Shown: piece after piece, positions 17,411 through 25,118 of the stretch
Layout: every line of letters starts with the position of its first letter
How positions within the stretch are numbered: position 1 is the first letter of the stretch
DNA from: Actinomadura physcomitrii
GTDB lineage: Bacteria > Actinomycetota > Actinomycetes > Streptosporangiales > Streptosporangiaceae
Assembly (NCBI RefSeq): GCF_008923205.2
Contig: NZ_WBMS02000043.1
Span: 17,321 to 81,320, forward strand
Direction: 5' to 3'
DNA length: 64,000 nucleotides
Translations under genes and position numbers: made by a program
Notes under the pieces: model-generated
Seen by the model: the letters and a program-made list of their open reading frames with translations, nothing else
The model's database searches: none
Told to the model about the DNA's origin: nothing

Positions 17411-18430
17411 CTAGGAGCGGGTCGCGCCGTCCCGGCCGCCCTCGCCGCCCGCGTTCTCGCCCGCGTCCCGGCCGCCCGCGACGCCGGTCTCGCGTTTCTC
17501 TTCGTCGCTGAACCCGCGGGTGTCGCGGAATTCGACATAGGGTTCGCGTCCGGCCCGCCGCCCGCCGGCGGCGATGGCGCGGCCGCGTTCGAGTTCCGCG
17601 TTCATCTCCGCGCCCAGCAAGATCGCCAGATTCGTGATCCAAAGCCATACCAGGAAGATGATGACGCCGGCGAGACTGCCGTAGGTCTTGTTGTAATTGG
17701 AGAAGTTCGTCACGTAGGCGGCGAACACCCCCGACGCCACCAGCCACATCACGATGGCCAGCACCCCGCCCGGGGTGACCCACCGGAATCCGCGCTTGGC
17801 GTTCGGCGCCGCCCAGTACAGCAGCGCGAACAGGAAGCTGACGATGATCAGCATCACCGGCCATTTGACGATGTCCCAGGCGGCTACGGCGGTCGAGCCG
17901 AGCCCGAGCAGGTCGCCGGCCCTGCGGGCGAGCGGCCCGGAGACGATCACCGCGATGACCGACGCCGACAGCAGCACCAGCGTGACGACCGTGACGCCGA
18001 CGCGCAGCGGGACCGCCTTCCAGATCGGCCGGCCCTCGGGGATGTCGTAGATCGCGTTGGACGCGCGCATGAACGCGCCGACGTACCCCGACGCCGACCA
18101 GATCGCGGCGAGGATGCCGACGACCGCGACGACGCCGGCGCCCGCGCGGTTGTTCTGCAGCTGGGTGATCGCGTTGACCAGGACGTCCTTCACCGCGCCG
18201 GGGGCGATCCCGTTGAGGTTGTCGATGAGGTCGCTGGTGACCGACTTGCCGCCGAGCCCGATCAGCGACACCACCACGAGCATCGCCGGGAAGATCGACA
18301 GGATGGCGTAGTAGGTGAGGGCGGCGGCCCAGTCCGACAGGTTGTCGCGCTGGAACTCGCCGGCGGCGCGCTTGGCGGCGCGCCCCCAGGAGGCGGTGGG
18401 AAGATCGGTGGGCGCGGAGGGCCTGCGCAT
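17411..18430 (-). CDS. YihY/BrkB family inner-membrane protein
   Basis: A 339-residue polytopic membrane protein. After the amphipathic segment ending in FQRDNLSDWAAALTYYAILSI come about six helices and the family motif region GFRWVTPGG, then a basic, Glu-rich cytoplasmic tail. The family was once called ribonuclease BN but is now considered a membrane protein of uncertain function. It is the last gene of a minus-strand group with a DUF3618 protein and a Holin-X-like protein, a common actinobacterial arrangement suggesting an envelope or stress role. Confidence 0.9.
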   Translation of the reverse strand: MRRPSAPTDLPTASWGRAAKRAAGEFQRDNLSDWAAALTYYAILSIFPAMLVVVSLIGLGGKSVTSDLIDNLNGIAPGAVKDVLVNAITQLQNNRAGAGVVAVVGILAAIWSASGYVGAFMRASNAIYDIPEGRPIWKAVPLRVGVTVVTLVLLSASVIAVIVSGPLARRAGDLLGLGSTAVAAWDIVKWPVMLIIVSFLFALLYWAAPNAKRGFRWVTPGGVLAIVMWLVASGVFAAYVTNFSNYNKTYGSLAGVIIFLVWLWITNLAILLGAEMNAELERGRAIAAGGRRAGREPYVEFRDTRGFSDEEKRETGVAGGRDAGENAGGEGGRDGATRS

Positions 18431-18445
18431 GCCGGTCGTCCTCTC

Positions 18446-18868
18446 TCAGATGTGCAGGGTTCCCCGGCCGGTCCGGCGCACCCGGATCGGAGCGCGCTGC
18501 GCGCGGCGCACCCGCAGCCGCACCGGTGCGTTGCGGATCGTGCGGCGCAGCCGCGCCTGGGGGGTGCGGCGGCGCCGCATCCACACCGCCAGCGCCGCGA
18601 CGGCGCCGGCCGTGGCGACGGCGGCGCCTCCCTGGGCGGCCCTTGTGCGGGCCTGGCGGGAGGTGACGGCCCGCCGGGCGCGCCGCGCGCGCTCGCGGGC
18701 CATCTCCTTGGCCTGGTCGGCCTTGTCGCGGGCCATCGCCTTGACGTCGGCCCTGGCCGCCAGCGCCTCGACGGTCTCCCCGAGCTCCTGGCGGGCCCGG
18801 TCGACCTCCTGGCGCAACTCCTCGGTGCCGGCGTCGGCGCCGTGCCTGCTCTTGCTCTGGGCGGTCAT
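18446..18868 (-). CDS. DUF3618 family protein
   Basis: A 140-residue protein. The N-terminal half (TEELRQEVDRARQELGETVEALAARADV) is the DUF3618 helix. One probable transmembrane segment follows (GGAAVATAGAVAALAVWM, around 80-98), then a strongly basic C-terminus. The ATG at 18868 is chosen because it overlaps the stop of the upstream Holin-X-like gene (ATGA). Function is unknown; the family is typically encoded between Holin-X and YihY-type proteins, as here. Confidence 0.88.
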   Translation of the reverse strand: MTAQSKSRHGADAGTEELRQEVDRARQELGETVEALAARADVKAMARDKADQAKEMARERARRARRAVTSRQARTRAAQGGAAVATAGAVAALAVWMRRRRTPQARLRRTIRNAPVRLRVRRAQRAPIRVRRTGRGTLHI

Positions 18869-19353
18869 CGGTGCGTCGCCCTCTCCTTCAGGTCGTGGAC
18901 GGTCATGCGCGCCTCGTCCATCGCCCGCTCGGGCTTGGCGGGCGTCGCCCGCTTGGTCTGCGCCCTGCCGAGCAGCCCCAGCACGCCCGCGACCATCACC
19001 AGGAAGCCGCCGATGATGAGGGCCGCCGCCCACACCGGCAGCACCAGCGCGATCGCGGCGACCGCGGCGGCCAGCAGCACCGCCGCCCCGTACAGGCCGA
19101 TCAGCGCCGCGCCGCCGAACATGCCGGCGCCGGTGCCGGCATGCCGGCCCTTGTCCTTCAGTTCCGCCACGGCGAGCCGCAGCTCCGCGCGCATCAGCTC
19201 CGAGACCTGCTGCGTCGCCTGCCGGACGAGCTCGCCCGTCCCGGCCTCGCTCCTGTGCCCGTCGAGGACCGCGGGGGCGCGTCCGGCGTCCCGCCGGGAC
19301 GCCTCGGTGGTCTCGGCGGCGCTCTGGCCGTCGTGTGTCCGCAGGGTGCTCAT
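18865..19353 (-). CDS. Putative actinobacterial Holin-X family protein
   Basis: A 162-residue protein with an N-terminal amphipathic region (ELVRQATQQVSELMRAEL), two hydrophobic hairpin helices (ALIGLYGAAVLLAAAVAAIAL and VWAAALIIGGFLVMVAGVLG) and a basic tail. This is the phage-holin-superfamily domain common in actinobacteria, where a lytic role is not established. It is first of the three-gene envelope group. No lysin or phage gene is nearby, so I do not read it as prophage. Confidence 0.87.
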   Translation of the reverse strand: MSTLRTHDGQSAAETTEASRRDAGRAPAVLDGHRSEAGTGELVRQATQQVSELMRAELRLAVAELKDKGRHAGTGAGMFGGAALIGLYGAAVLLAAAVAAIALVLPVWAAALIIGGFLVMVAGVLGLLGRAQTKRATPAKPERAMDEARMTVHDLKERATHR

Positions 19354-19493
19354 GGCCTCAGGCTCCCTCCGCGTGCCGTCGTCTCCGAAGCCTGGCTGAC
19401 CCGTTCCCCCTGGTGGCGACCTAAACGTGGGACGCGGCGCCGCAGGCGCCGGCTGCGGCAGGCACCGCCGTGACCTGGACGCCGGTCTGCCGG

Positions 19494-19847
19494 TCAGGCC
19501 GTGCTCACCCAGTCGACGCGGTGGCCCTCGGTCGGGTCGGGCGTCTGCCAGCGGCGGACGAGCCGGTCGATCACCGCGTCGGGCACGGGAGCGGCCCGGC
19601 CGCGGTTGCGGTCGCGCAGCACGGCGGGCGGCGCCTCCAGCGCCACCAGCTCCACCCGGCCCCGGTAGCCGGCGATGAGGCCGGTGCACTGCTCGCGCTG
19701 CATGCGCGACACGTTCGTGGCGTTCCACACGAACGAGCGCCCGGCGCGCAGATGCCCGCGGGCCAGTTCGGGCGCGGCGGCGGCGACCGCGTGCTGGTCG
19801 CCGGCGGGGGAGACGCCCATCTCGGCGCGCAGCCGGTCCAGGCTCAC
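19494..19847 (-). pseudogene. AAA-type polynucleotide kinase, 5'-truncated (no Walker A)
   Basis: The 117 residues starting VSLDRLRAEMGVSPAGDQ and continuing GRSFVWNATNVSRMQREQ match the second half of P-loop kinases that accompany RNA ligases. The P-loop, normally some 30 residues before SLDRLRAE, is missing. Immediately upstream is the end of a truncated RNA ligase; the ligase stop and this GTG overlap (GTGA). The product could not bind ATP conventionally, so I call it a remnant. Confidence 0.75.
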
Positions 19848-20386
19848 CCCCGCCAGACCGGGGTGCGGCAGGTGGACGGGCCGGCGAACGCGGTCAGCGC
19901 CGCCAGGTCCGGCAGCGTCCCCTCGTGCAGGACGGGCACCGACACCACCGGCGTCCCCGCCAGCAGCTCGCGGCGCCGCGCGGTCGACAGGAACGTCCCG
20001 TCGCGCTGGTCGAGGACGTCGAACTCGCAGAAGTAGTGGGGGAGCGCGTCGTAGAAGACGGTGTGCTTGGCGTACAGCCACTCGCCGTACATCACGTACC
20101 GGTCGCCGAGCCGTTCCCGCAGGACGTGCTGGACGGACGCCGCCCACGCCTTCAGCGGCCCGAACCGCTTCTCGCGGGGCCCGCCGGTCAGGTAGTGGCC
20201 GCGGCTCTGCAGCCGCAGGTCCCCGCCGGAGGAGAAGCTGATGCCGCAGTTGGCGCCGTCCAGCTTCTCCTCCACCACCAGGTACCGTCCGGCGATCGCC
20301 GAGAACGGCCGCGCGGCCAGGTCGTGGTCTCCCGGCTGCAGCCGGGAGCCCTCGATGTGCCGGGTGCGGGGGTATTTGCGGAGCAT
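19844..20386 (-). pseudogene. RNA ligase family protein, 3'-truncated
   Basis: MLRKYPRTRHIEGSRLQPGD opens a typical actinobacterial RNA-ligase-domain protein. The nucleotidyl-lysine motif EKLDGAN is intact, followed by YGEWLYAKHTV and FCEFDVLDQRDG. The chain ends after 180 residues at FAGPSTCRTPVWRG, where the family normally runs some 50-70 residues further with the last nucleotidyltransferase motif. The ATG at 20386 is preferred over one 36 bases upstream by family similarity. With the adjoining kinase fragment it is the scar of one deletion through a two-gene RNA-repair operon. Confidence 0.75.
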
Positions 20387-20429
20387 GCCGACCGTTCTCA
20401 CGAACCGGCGCGGCCGTGCCAACCGGATT

Positions 20430-21845
20430 TCACCGGTTCGGGACGATGCGGGTGAGCGCGAACGCGGCCAGCCACAGCCCTGCGCTCGCCCACGCCAGCG
20501 CGTGCAGGCCCGCGGTGAAGTGCGCCGCGTCCGCCGCAGGTCCGGCGACCGCCCCGTACACCGCGACGCCCAGGGCCGTGCCGGCCTGCCGGGCGGTGTT
20601 GTTGAACCCGCCGGCCAGCCCGGCGTGCGCGGGCGGGACGGCGCGCATCGCCGCCGCGACCACCGCCGTCACGATCAGTCCGTCGCCGATCCCGATGGCC
20701 AGCAGCGCCGGCAGCAGCAGCGGGTAGGAGCCGCCGGCGCCGACCCGCAGCAGGCTGAGGCATCCGGCGGCGGCCAGCGCGGTGCCCGCGCCGAGCGGGA
20801 GCCGGGTGCCGAACCGGGCGGTGAGCCGGCCGCTGACCGGCGCCAGCAGCGCCAGCGGAACCGCCATCGGCAGCAGCAGCACCCCGGCGGTGAACGCCGA
20901 GTGGTGCTCGGCCTGCTGCAGCTTCAGCGTCGCGACGAAAAGCACGCCGTTGGTGACCAGGTTCATGGCCAGCGCGATCCCGTTGGCGCCGAGGAACGCG
21001 GGGGCGCGCATCAGCCCGCCCGGCATCATCGGCGCCGCCGCGCGGCGCTCGGCCCATAGGAACGCCGCCGCCGCGGCGGCCGTGACGGCGGCCGTGACGG
21101 CCGCCTCGGCGCGGTGCCCGTGGCCCGCGGCGATGACCGTCCACACCAGACCGCCGAGGGTCAGCGGCGCCAGCGCCATCCCGGCCCGGTCCAGGGGCCG
21201 GCGAGCCCCGTCCGGGCGTGCGCGGTGCGGCGCGCGGACGACGGCGAGGACCCCCGCGATCGCGGCGGCGACGATCGGCACGTTCAGCAGGAAGATCCAC
21301 CGCCAGCCGGCGGAGTCGACCAGGGCGCCGCCCAGCAGCGGCCCGGCGGGCAGCGCCGTGGAGGAGATGCCCGCCCACACCCCGAGCGCGCGGGCCTGCT
21401 CCGCGCGGCCCGGATAGGCCGCGATGATCAGCGCGAGGCTGCCGGGCAGCAGCAGCGCCGCCCCGGCGCCCTGGACGACCCGCGCCGCGATCAGCGGCCC
21501 GGGGCCGTGCGCGCAGCCGCAGGCCAGCGACGCGAGCCCGAACAGGCCGAGGCCGATCAGCAGCATCCGGCGGTGCCCGATCCGGTCGCCGAGCGCGCCG
21601 CCGCCGAGCAGCAGCCCGGCGATGGCGACCGCGTACCCGTCGACGACGCCCTGCAGGCCGGGCAGCCCGGTGCCGAGCGCGCGGCCGATGCCGGGCAGGG
21701 CGACGTTGACGATCGTCACGTCCAGCAGCACCAGGAACATCCCGGCGCACAGGATCGCGAGCATCGCGCCGCGGCGCGGGACCGGCCCGGCGGTCGCGGA
21801 GCCCTCGCCGGAGGTCTGGGCGGTGGTGTCGGTCGGCGATCTCAT
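20430..21845 (-). CDS. MFS transporter, DHA2 (EmrB/QacA) drug-efflux type
   Basis: A 471-residue permease with about 13-14 predicted helices. The first helix has the DHA2 hallmark LDVTIVNVALPGI, and the loop GGALGDRIGHRRMLL is MFS motif A. Members export drugs or natural products using the proton gradient. It lies 71 bases from the Vgb-like gene on the same strand, so both could be read from the Vgb promoter, giving a lyase-plus-pump unit. Substrate is unknown. Confidence 0.9.
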   Translation of the reverse strand: MRSPTDTTAQTSGEGSATAGPVPRRGAMLAILCAGMFLVLLDVTIVNVALPGIGRALGTGLPGLQGVVDGYAVAIAGLLLGGGALGDRIGHRRMLLIGLGLFGLASLACGCAHGPGPLIAARVVQGAGAALLLPGSLALIIAAYPGRAEQARALGVWAGISSTALPAGPLLGGALVDSAGWRWIFLLNVPIVAAAIAGVLAVVRAPHRARPDGARRPLDRAGMALAPLTLGGLVWTVIAAGHGHRAEAAVTAAVTAAAAAAFLWAERRAAAPMMPGGLMRAPAFLGANGIALAMNLVTNGVLFVATLKLQQAEHHSAFTAGVLLLPMAVPLALLAPVSGRLTARFGTRLPLGAGTALAAAGCLSLLRVGAGGSYPLLLPALLAIGIGDGLIVTAVVAAAMRAVPPAHAGLAGGFNNTARQAGTALGVAVYGAVAGPAADAAHFTAGLHALAWASAGLWLAAFALTRIVPNR

Positions 21846-21915
21846 GCGTCCACGGTGACCCGCGAACGTTTCGCCCGCGCTGGAACCTTTCCCGGGCCCT
21901 GCCGCGCGGAGTCTT

Positions 21916-22809
21916 TCAGCCGGGCACGATCCGGGCGAGCGCGCCGGTCTCCAGGGCGGCCCACAGGGCGCCGTCGGGGCCGAGCGCGATGCCGTGCGGC
22001 TCGCAGCCGGGCCTCGGCAGCGGATGCTCGTCGATGCGTCCCCCGCAGGTGATGCGGCCGACGTGCGCGGTGCCCCACTCGGTGAACCACAGCGCCTCGT
22101 CCGGGCCGGTGACGATCGCGTGCGGGCGCGCGGCCGGGTCCGGCAGCGGGAACTCGGTGACCTTCCCGTCGGTGGTGATCCGGCCGATGTGCCCGGTGCC
22201 GATCGCGGCGAACCACAGCGCGCCGTCCGGCCCGGCGGTGATCCCGACCGGCGCGGCGCCCTCGGTCGGCAGGGCGTGCACGGCGACGTCGCCGCCGGGC
22301 GCGATCCGCCCGATCGCGTTTCCCTGGTTGAGGGTGAACCACAGCGCCCCGTCCGGCCCGGCGGTGATCATGGACGGCATGGCGCCCGACGTCGGCAGCG
22401 GGAACTCGGTGACCTGCCCGCCGGTGGTGATGCGGCCGACGCGGTCGGTGCGCATGAGGGTGAACCACAGCGCGCCGTCCGGTCCGGCGGCGATGCCGCC
22501 GGGGCCGCCGGCGGGGACCTCGAACTGCGTCACCTGTCCGGCGGTGTCGATCCGGCCGACGCGGTCGCCGCGCAGCCCGGTGAACCACAGCGCGCCGTCG
22601 GGGCCGGCGGTGATGTTCATCGGGCCTGCTTCGACGGGGTCGGCGGGATGGAAGTCCGCCGTGCCGCCGGGGGCCATCCGCCCGATCCGTCCTTCGTGCA
22701 CCAGTGTGAACCACAAGGCACCGTCCGGGCCCGCGGTTATCCCGTAAGGACCCGCTTCGGGGTCGGTGACGGTGAACTCCCTGATCGTGGCATGCGAACC
22801 CTGCGGCAT
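21916..22809 (-). CDS. Virginiamycin B lyase-like beta-propeller protein
   Basis: A 297-residue seven-bladed propeller built of repeats of the form ITAGPDGALWFT...GRI, the Vgb/streptogramin lyase fold. Length matches staphylococcal Vgb (about 300). The late PHAI, WFTEWG and PHGI segments resemble the catalytic-face blades, but I cannot confirm each catalytic residue. Vgb opens the depsipeptide ring of type B streptogramins, while many family members are uncharacterised. No signal peptide is evident. The start at 22809 follows a GGGGGGA ribosome site. A TetR regulator is divergent, with a 22-bp palindrome between them. Confidence 0.8.
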   Translation of the reverse strand: MPQGSHATIREFTVTDPEAGPYGITAGPDGALWFTLVHEGRIGRMAPGGTADFHPADPVEAGPMNITAGPDGALWFTGLRGDRVGRIDTAGQVTQFEVPAGGPGGIAAGPDGALWFTLMRTDRVGRITTGGQVTEFPLPTSGAMPSMITAGPDGALWFTLNQGNAIGRIAPGGDVAVHALPTEGAAPVGITAGPDGALWFAAIGTGHIGRITTDGKVTEFPLPDPAARPHAIVTGPDEALWFTEWGTAHVGRITCGGRIDEHPLPRPGCEPHGIALGPDGALWAALETGALARIVPG

Positions 22810-22854
22810 GAACAGTCCCCCCTCGTCCGACTTGTTTCCGCGCGAGGGCGAGAC

Positions 22855-22876
22855 TAACGCAACCGGAGTTGCGTTA
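22855..22876. promoter_or_regulatory. 22-bp perfect palindrome, TetR operator candidate
   Basis: Arms TAACGCAAC and GTTGCGTTA are separated by CGGA, located 46 bases before the Vgb-like start and 43 before the divergent TetR start. This is the expected autoregulatory position controlling both genes. Confidence 0.8.
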
Positions 22877-22918
22877 CGATCGGTCCGTGCGGATCGCCGG
22901 GCAGCGCGGGGCGCGTCC

Positions 22919-23524
22919 ATGACCGCCGCCGGGCCCGGGACGGTCCGCCCCGGCGGCCGCACCGCGCGCATCCGCGCCGCCGTCCGCGCCGCCACCCTCG
23001 CCGAACTGGCCGAGCGCGGCTACGCGGGCTTCACCGTGGACGGCGTCGCCGCCCGGTCCGGCGTGCACAAGACCACCCTCTACCGGCGGTGGAGCGGAAC
23101 CGACGGGCTCATCGCCGACGCCCTCGACCTGGCCGCCGGCGAGCCGTGGCCGGTCCCCGACACCGGCACCCTCGACGGCGACCTGCACGCGCTCGCCGGG
23201 CTCGTCCTGACCGGATTCGCCGACCCGGAGACCGGGCCCGTGGCCCGCGCGTTCGTCCAGGCCGCGGCGCAGAGCCCCGCCGCCGCGCGCGCCCTGCACG
23301 CGTTCTTCGCGCGGCGCCACGAGCAGTCCGCCGCCATCGTCGTGCGCGCCGTCGCACGCGGCGAGGCCCCCGCCGGCACCGACCCCGCCGAGGTCGTCCG
23401 GCTCGCCGTCGCCCCGCTGTACTACCGGCTGTTCGTCAGCGGCGAGCCGCTCGACCAGGCCGCGGCCGCGCGGGCGGCGGCCGCGGCCTGCGCCGCGGCC
23501 CGCGCCGGTCTCCTGACGACCTGA
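22919..23524 (+). CDS. TetR family transcriptional regulator
   Basis: A 201-residue one-component repressor. The N-terminal HTH is recognisable from AAVRAATLAELAERGYAGFT to SGVHKTTLYRRW (about residues 20-60). The rest is an Ala-rich ligand-binding domain of the TetR_C type. It faces the Vgb-like gene across a perfect palindrome, so it probably represses that gene, perhaps the MFS gene downstream of it, and itself, with release by a small ligand. Confidence 0.9.
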   Translation: MTAAGPGTVRPGGRTARIRAAVRAATLAELAERGYAGFTVDGVAARSGVHKTTLYRRWSGTDGLIADALDLAAGEPWPVPDTGTLDGDLHALAGLVLTGFADPETGPVARAFVQAAAQSPAAARALHAFFARRHEQSAAIVVRAVARGEAPAGTDPAEVVRLAVAPLYYRLFVSGEPLDQAAAARAAAAACAAARAGLLTT

Positions 23525-23547
23525 CCGGCGCGGACCGCGGGCGCACG

Positions 23548-23715
23548 TCACGGAGCCGGGACGAGCCGCCGGATCGTCATCGGCTCGGCGTGCCGGAAGT
23601 GCGGCGTGGCGAAGTGCTCGTCCAGCGACGGCTCGATCAACGCCTCCAAGGCGGTGCGGAGCCGGTCCTCCCGGCCGGGCGAGGCGAGGCATTCGGCGAC
23701 GACGGTCAACGGCAT
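23548..23715 (-). pseudogene. Antibiotic-biosynthesis-monooxygenase (ABM) domain protein, shrunken
   Basis: MPLTVVAECLASPGREDRLRTALEAL is the first strand and helix of a small ABM/quinol-monooxygenase domain. DEHFATPHFRH and EPMTIRRL are its last helix and strand. The residues normally between them, and the few before EPM, are absent, leaving 55 instead of about 95-100 residues in one frame. Two internal deletions are the simplest reading; a functional barrel is unlikely. Confidence 0.6.
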
Positions 23716-23769
23716 GACGCTCTGTCCTTGTCGACGGCGGGGCGGGGTCAGGGACGGACGGGGCCGCCG

Positions 23770-23835
23770 CCCGCGCCCTGCGGCTCGACGACGGCGAACG
23801 CGGCCACCTGTACCGCCTGGCACGCCCCTGCACCG
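23770..23835 (+). pseudogene. Tiny XRE/MmyB-type regulator remnant
   Basis: Within the gap upstream of the shrunken ABM gene the plus strand reads ALRLDDGERGHLYRLARP, the segment that joins the HTH to the ligand domain in MmyB-like XRE regulators. About 20 residues survive, with no start and no HTH. Chance resemblance is possible. Confidence 0.35.
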
Positions 23836-23866
23836 AGCCCGCCGGCGCGTCCGGTGCGGCGCGGTG

Positions 23867-24427
23867 TCACGCGGGCGCGGGCGCCGTCCATTCCTGGTCC
23901 TTCCAGGCGGGGTCGAGCGGGGTGTGCGCGATGTGGTTGGTGTAGTTCGACAGCGTCTTCATGCCGATCCCGAGGACGATGTCCAGGACGTGGCGGCGGG
24001 TGTACCCGGCCGCGAGGAACGCCTCGACCTGCGCGTCGTCCACCCAGCCGCGCCGCTCGACCATCGCGGTGGTGAACACGCGGACCGCCTCCAGCGCGGG
24101 GTCGTCCAGCGCGCGCCCGCCGCGCAGCGCCTCGACGGCCTCGGCCGGGACGCGCGAGCGCAGCGCGAGCGTGGAGTGGGCCGCCACGCAGTACGCGCAG
24201 CCGTTCAGCACGCTCGCGGTGATCCACACGACGTGCTTGGCGTTCCTCGGCAGCGACGACCTGCCGAACAGCTCCGACAGCGCGTTGTACCCGGCCAGCA
24301 GCTCGGGCGACTCGGCCATCACCCCGTTGAGGGTGGTGACGAACCCCATCCGCTTCTTGGCGGCCTCCAGGTGGGGGCGCGCGGCCTCGGGGGCGTCGGT
24401 CTCGTCGTACACGGCGAACTCGGTCAT
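23867..24427 (-). CDS. Carboxymuconolactone decarboxylase / AhpD-like peroxidase-related protein
   Basis: A 186-residue AhpD-fold protein. The redox motif is CAYCVAAHS, a CxxC followed by His as in alkyl hydroperoxidase D, so a thiol-peroxidase role is more likely than decarboxylation. Family segments MGFVTTLNGVMAESPELL and SNYTNHIAHTPLD are intact. Its start overlaps the stop of the upstream TetR gene (ATGA), so regulator and enzyme form one operon under a palindromic operator. Confidence 0.9.
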   Translation of the reverse strand: MTEFAVYDETDAPEAARPHLEAAKKRMGFVTTLNGVMAESPELLAGYNALSELFGRSSLPRNAKHVVWITASVLNGCAYCVAAHSTLALRSRVPAEAVEALRGGRALDDPALEAVRVFTTAMVERRGWVDDAQVEAFLAAGYTRRHVLDIVLGIGMKTLSNYTNHIAHTPLDPAWKDQEWTAPAPA

Positions 24428-25029
24428 CGGTTCTCCTCATCGGGGGTCAGGGAGGCGAGCGCGGCGTCCACGGACGCGGTCAGCTCGGCGGCGGGCGCGC
24501 CCGCCCGCGAGCGCAGGTTCACGCCGTAGGCCAGCAGCGCCAGGGTCTGCGCGGTGCCGTCGGCGTCCAGGCCGGGACGCAGCTGCCCCCGCCTGCCGGC
24601 GTCCCGCAGGGCCGCGCGCATCGCCGCGCGCAACCCGTCGTGGTGGGCGTCCAGGATCCGCCGGACGTCGTCGTCGGCGGCGCCGTCCAGGCTCGCGTGG
24701 GCGTTGGACACCATGCATCCCCAGCGTGCGTGCTCGCCGGAGCAGCGGGCGGCGATCAGCCCGGCGAAGAAGCCGGCGATCGCGGGCAGGCCCCGGCCGT
24801 CGGCCGCCAGGCGGTCGAACACCGGCCGCGAATGGCGCTCGACGTAGCCGCGCAGCGCCGCCAGGTACAGCTCGCGCTTGCCGCCGAACGTCGCGTACAG
24901 GCTGGACCGGCTGATCCCCGTCTCCGCCACCACCTCGGCGATGCCGGTGGCGGCGGCGCCGCGCCGCCAGAACAGGCGCACCACCTGCTCCAGCACCGCG
25001 TCGGGGTCGAAGTGCTTGACGTCGGGCAT
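24424..25029 (-). CDS. TetR family transcriptional regulator
   Basis: A 201-residue repressor with HTH GAAATGIAEVVAETGISRSSLYATFGGK near residues 20-50 and a TetR_C_16/tetracyclin-like ligand domain. The ATG at 25029 (MPDVKHFDPD) is chosen over one at 25050 because the latter lies inside a 38-bp operator palindrome, which would put the operator over the start codon. The gene is first in an operon with the AhpD-like enzyme and probably controls itself and that enzyme in response to an electrophile or peroxide; the signal is inference. Confidence 0.9.
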   Translation of the reverse strand: MPDVKHFDPDAVLEQVVRLFWRRGAAATGIAEVVAETGISRSSLYATFGGKRELYLAALRGYVERHSRPVFDRLAADGRGLPAIAGFFAGLIAARCSGEHARWGCMVSNAHASLDGAADDDVRRILDAHHDGLRAAMRAALRDAGRRGQLRPGLDADGTAQTLALLAYGVNLRSRAGAPAAELTASVDAALASLTPDEENR

Positions 25030-25041
25030 CCGCTCCCGCCT

Positions 25042-25079
25042 CCATGCCATCTTGGAACAGTCGTTCCAAGATGGCATGG
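25042..25079. promoter_or_regulatory. 38-bp perfect palindrome, TetR autoregulatory operator
   Basis: Arms of 17 bp are perfectly complementary around AGTC; the core is TTGGAAC-AGTC-GTTCCAA, a familiar TetR-type site. It sits 13 bases upstream of the chosen regulator start and 40 bases from the stop of the FAD-oxidoreductase gene. Confidence 0.85.
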
Positions 25080-25118
25080 GGGCCCGCCGCCGGCGCAACC
25101 CCTCGCGCCCGGGGCCGC

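Noticed and set aside
18865..19353. Holin-like protein as evidence for a prophage
   Set aside because: No lysin, terminase, capsid or tail gene is near, and the Holin-X/DUF3618/YihY trio is a common chromosomal arrangement in actinobacteria.
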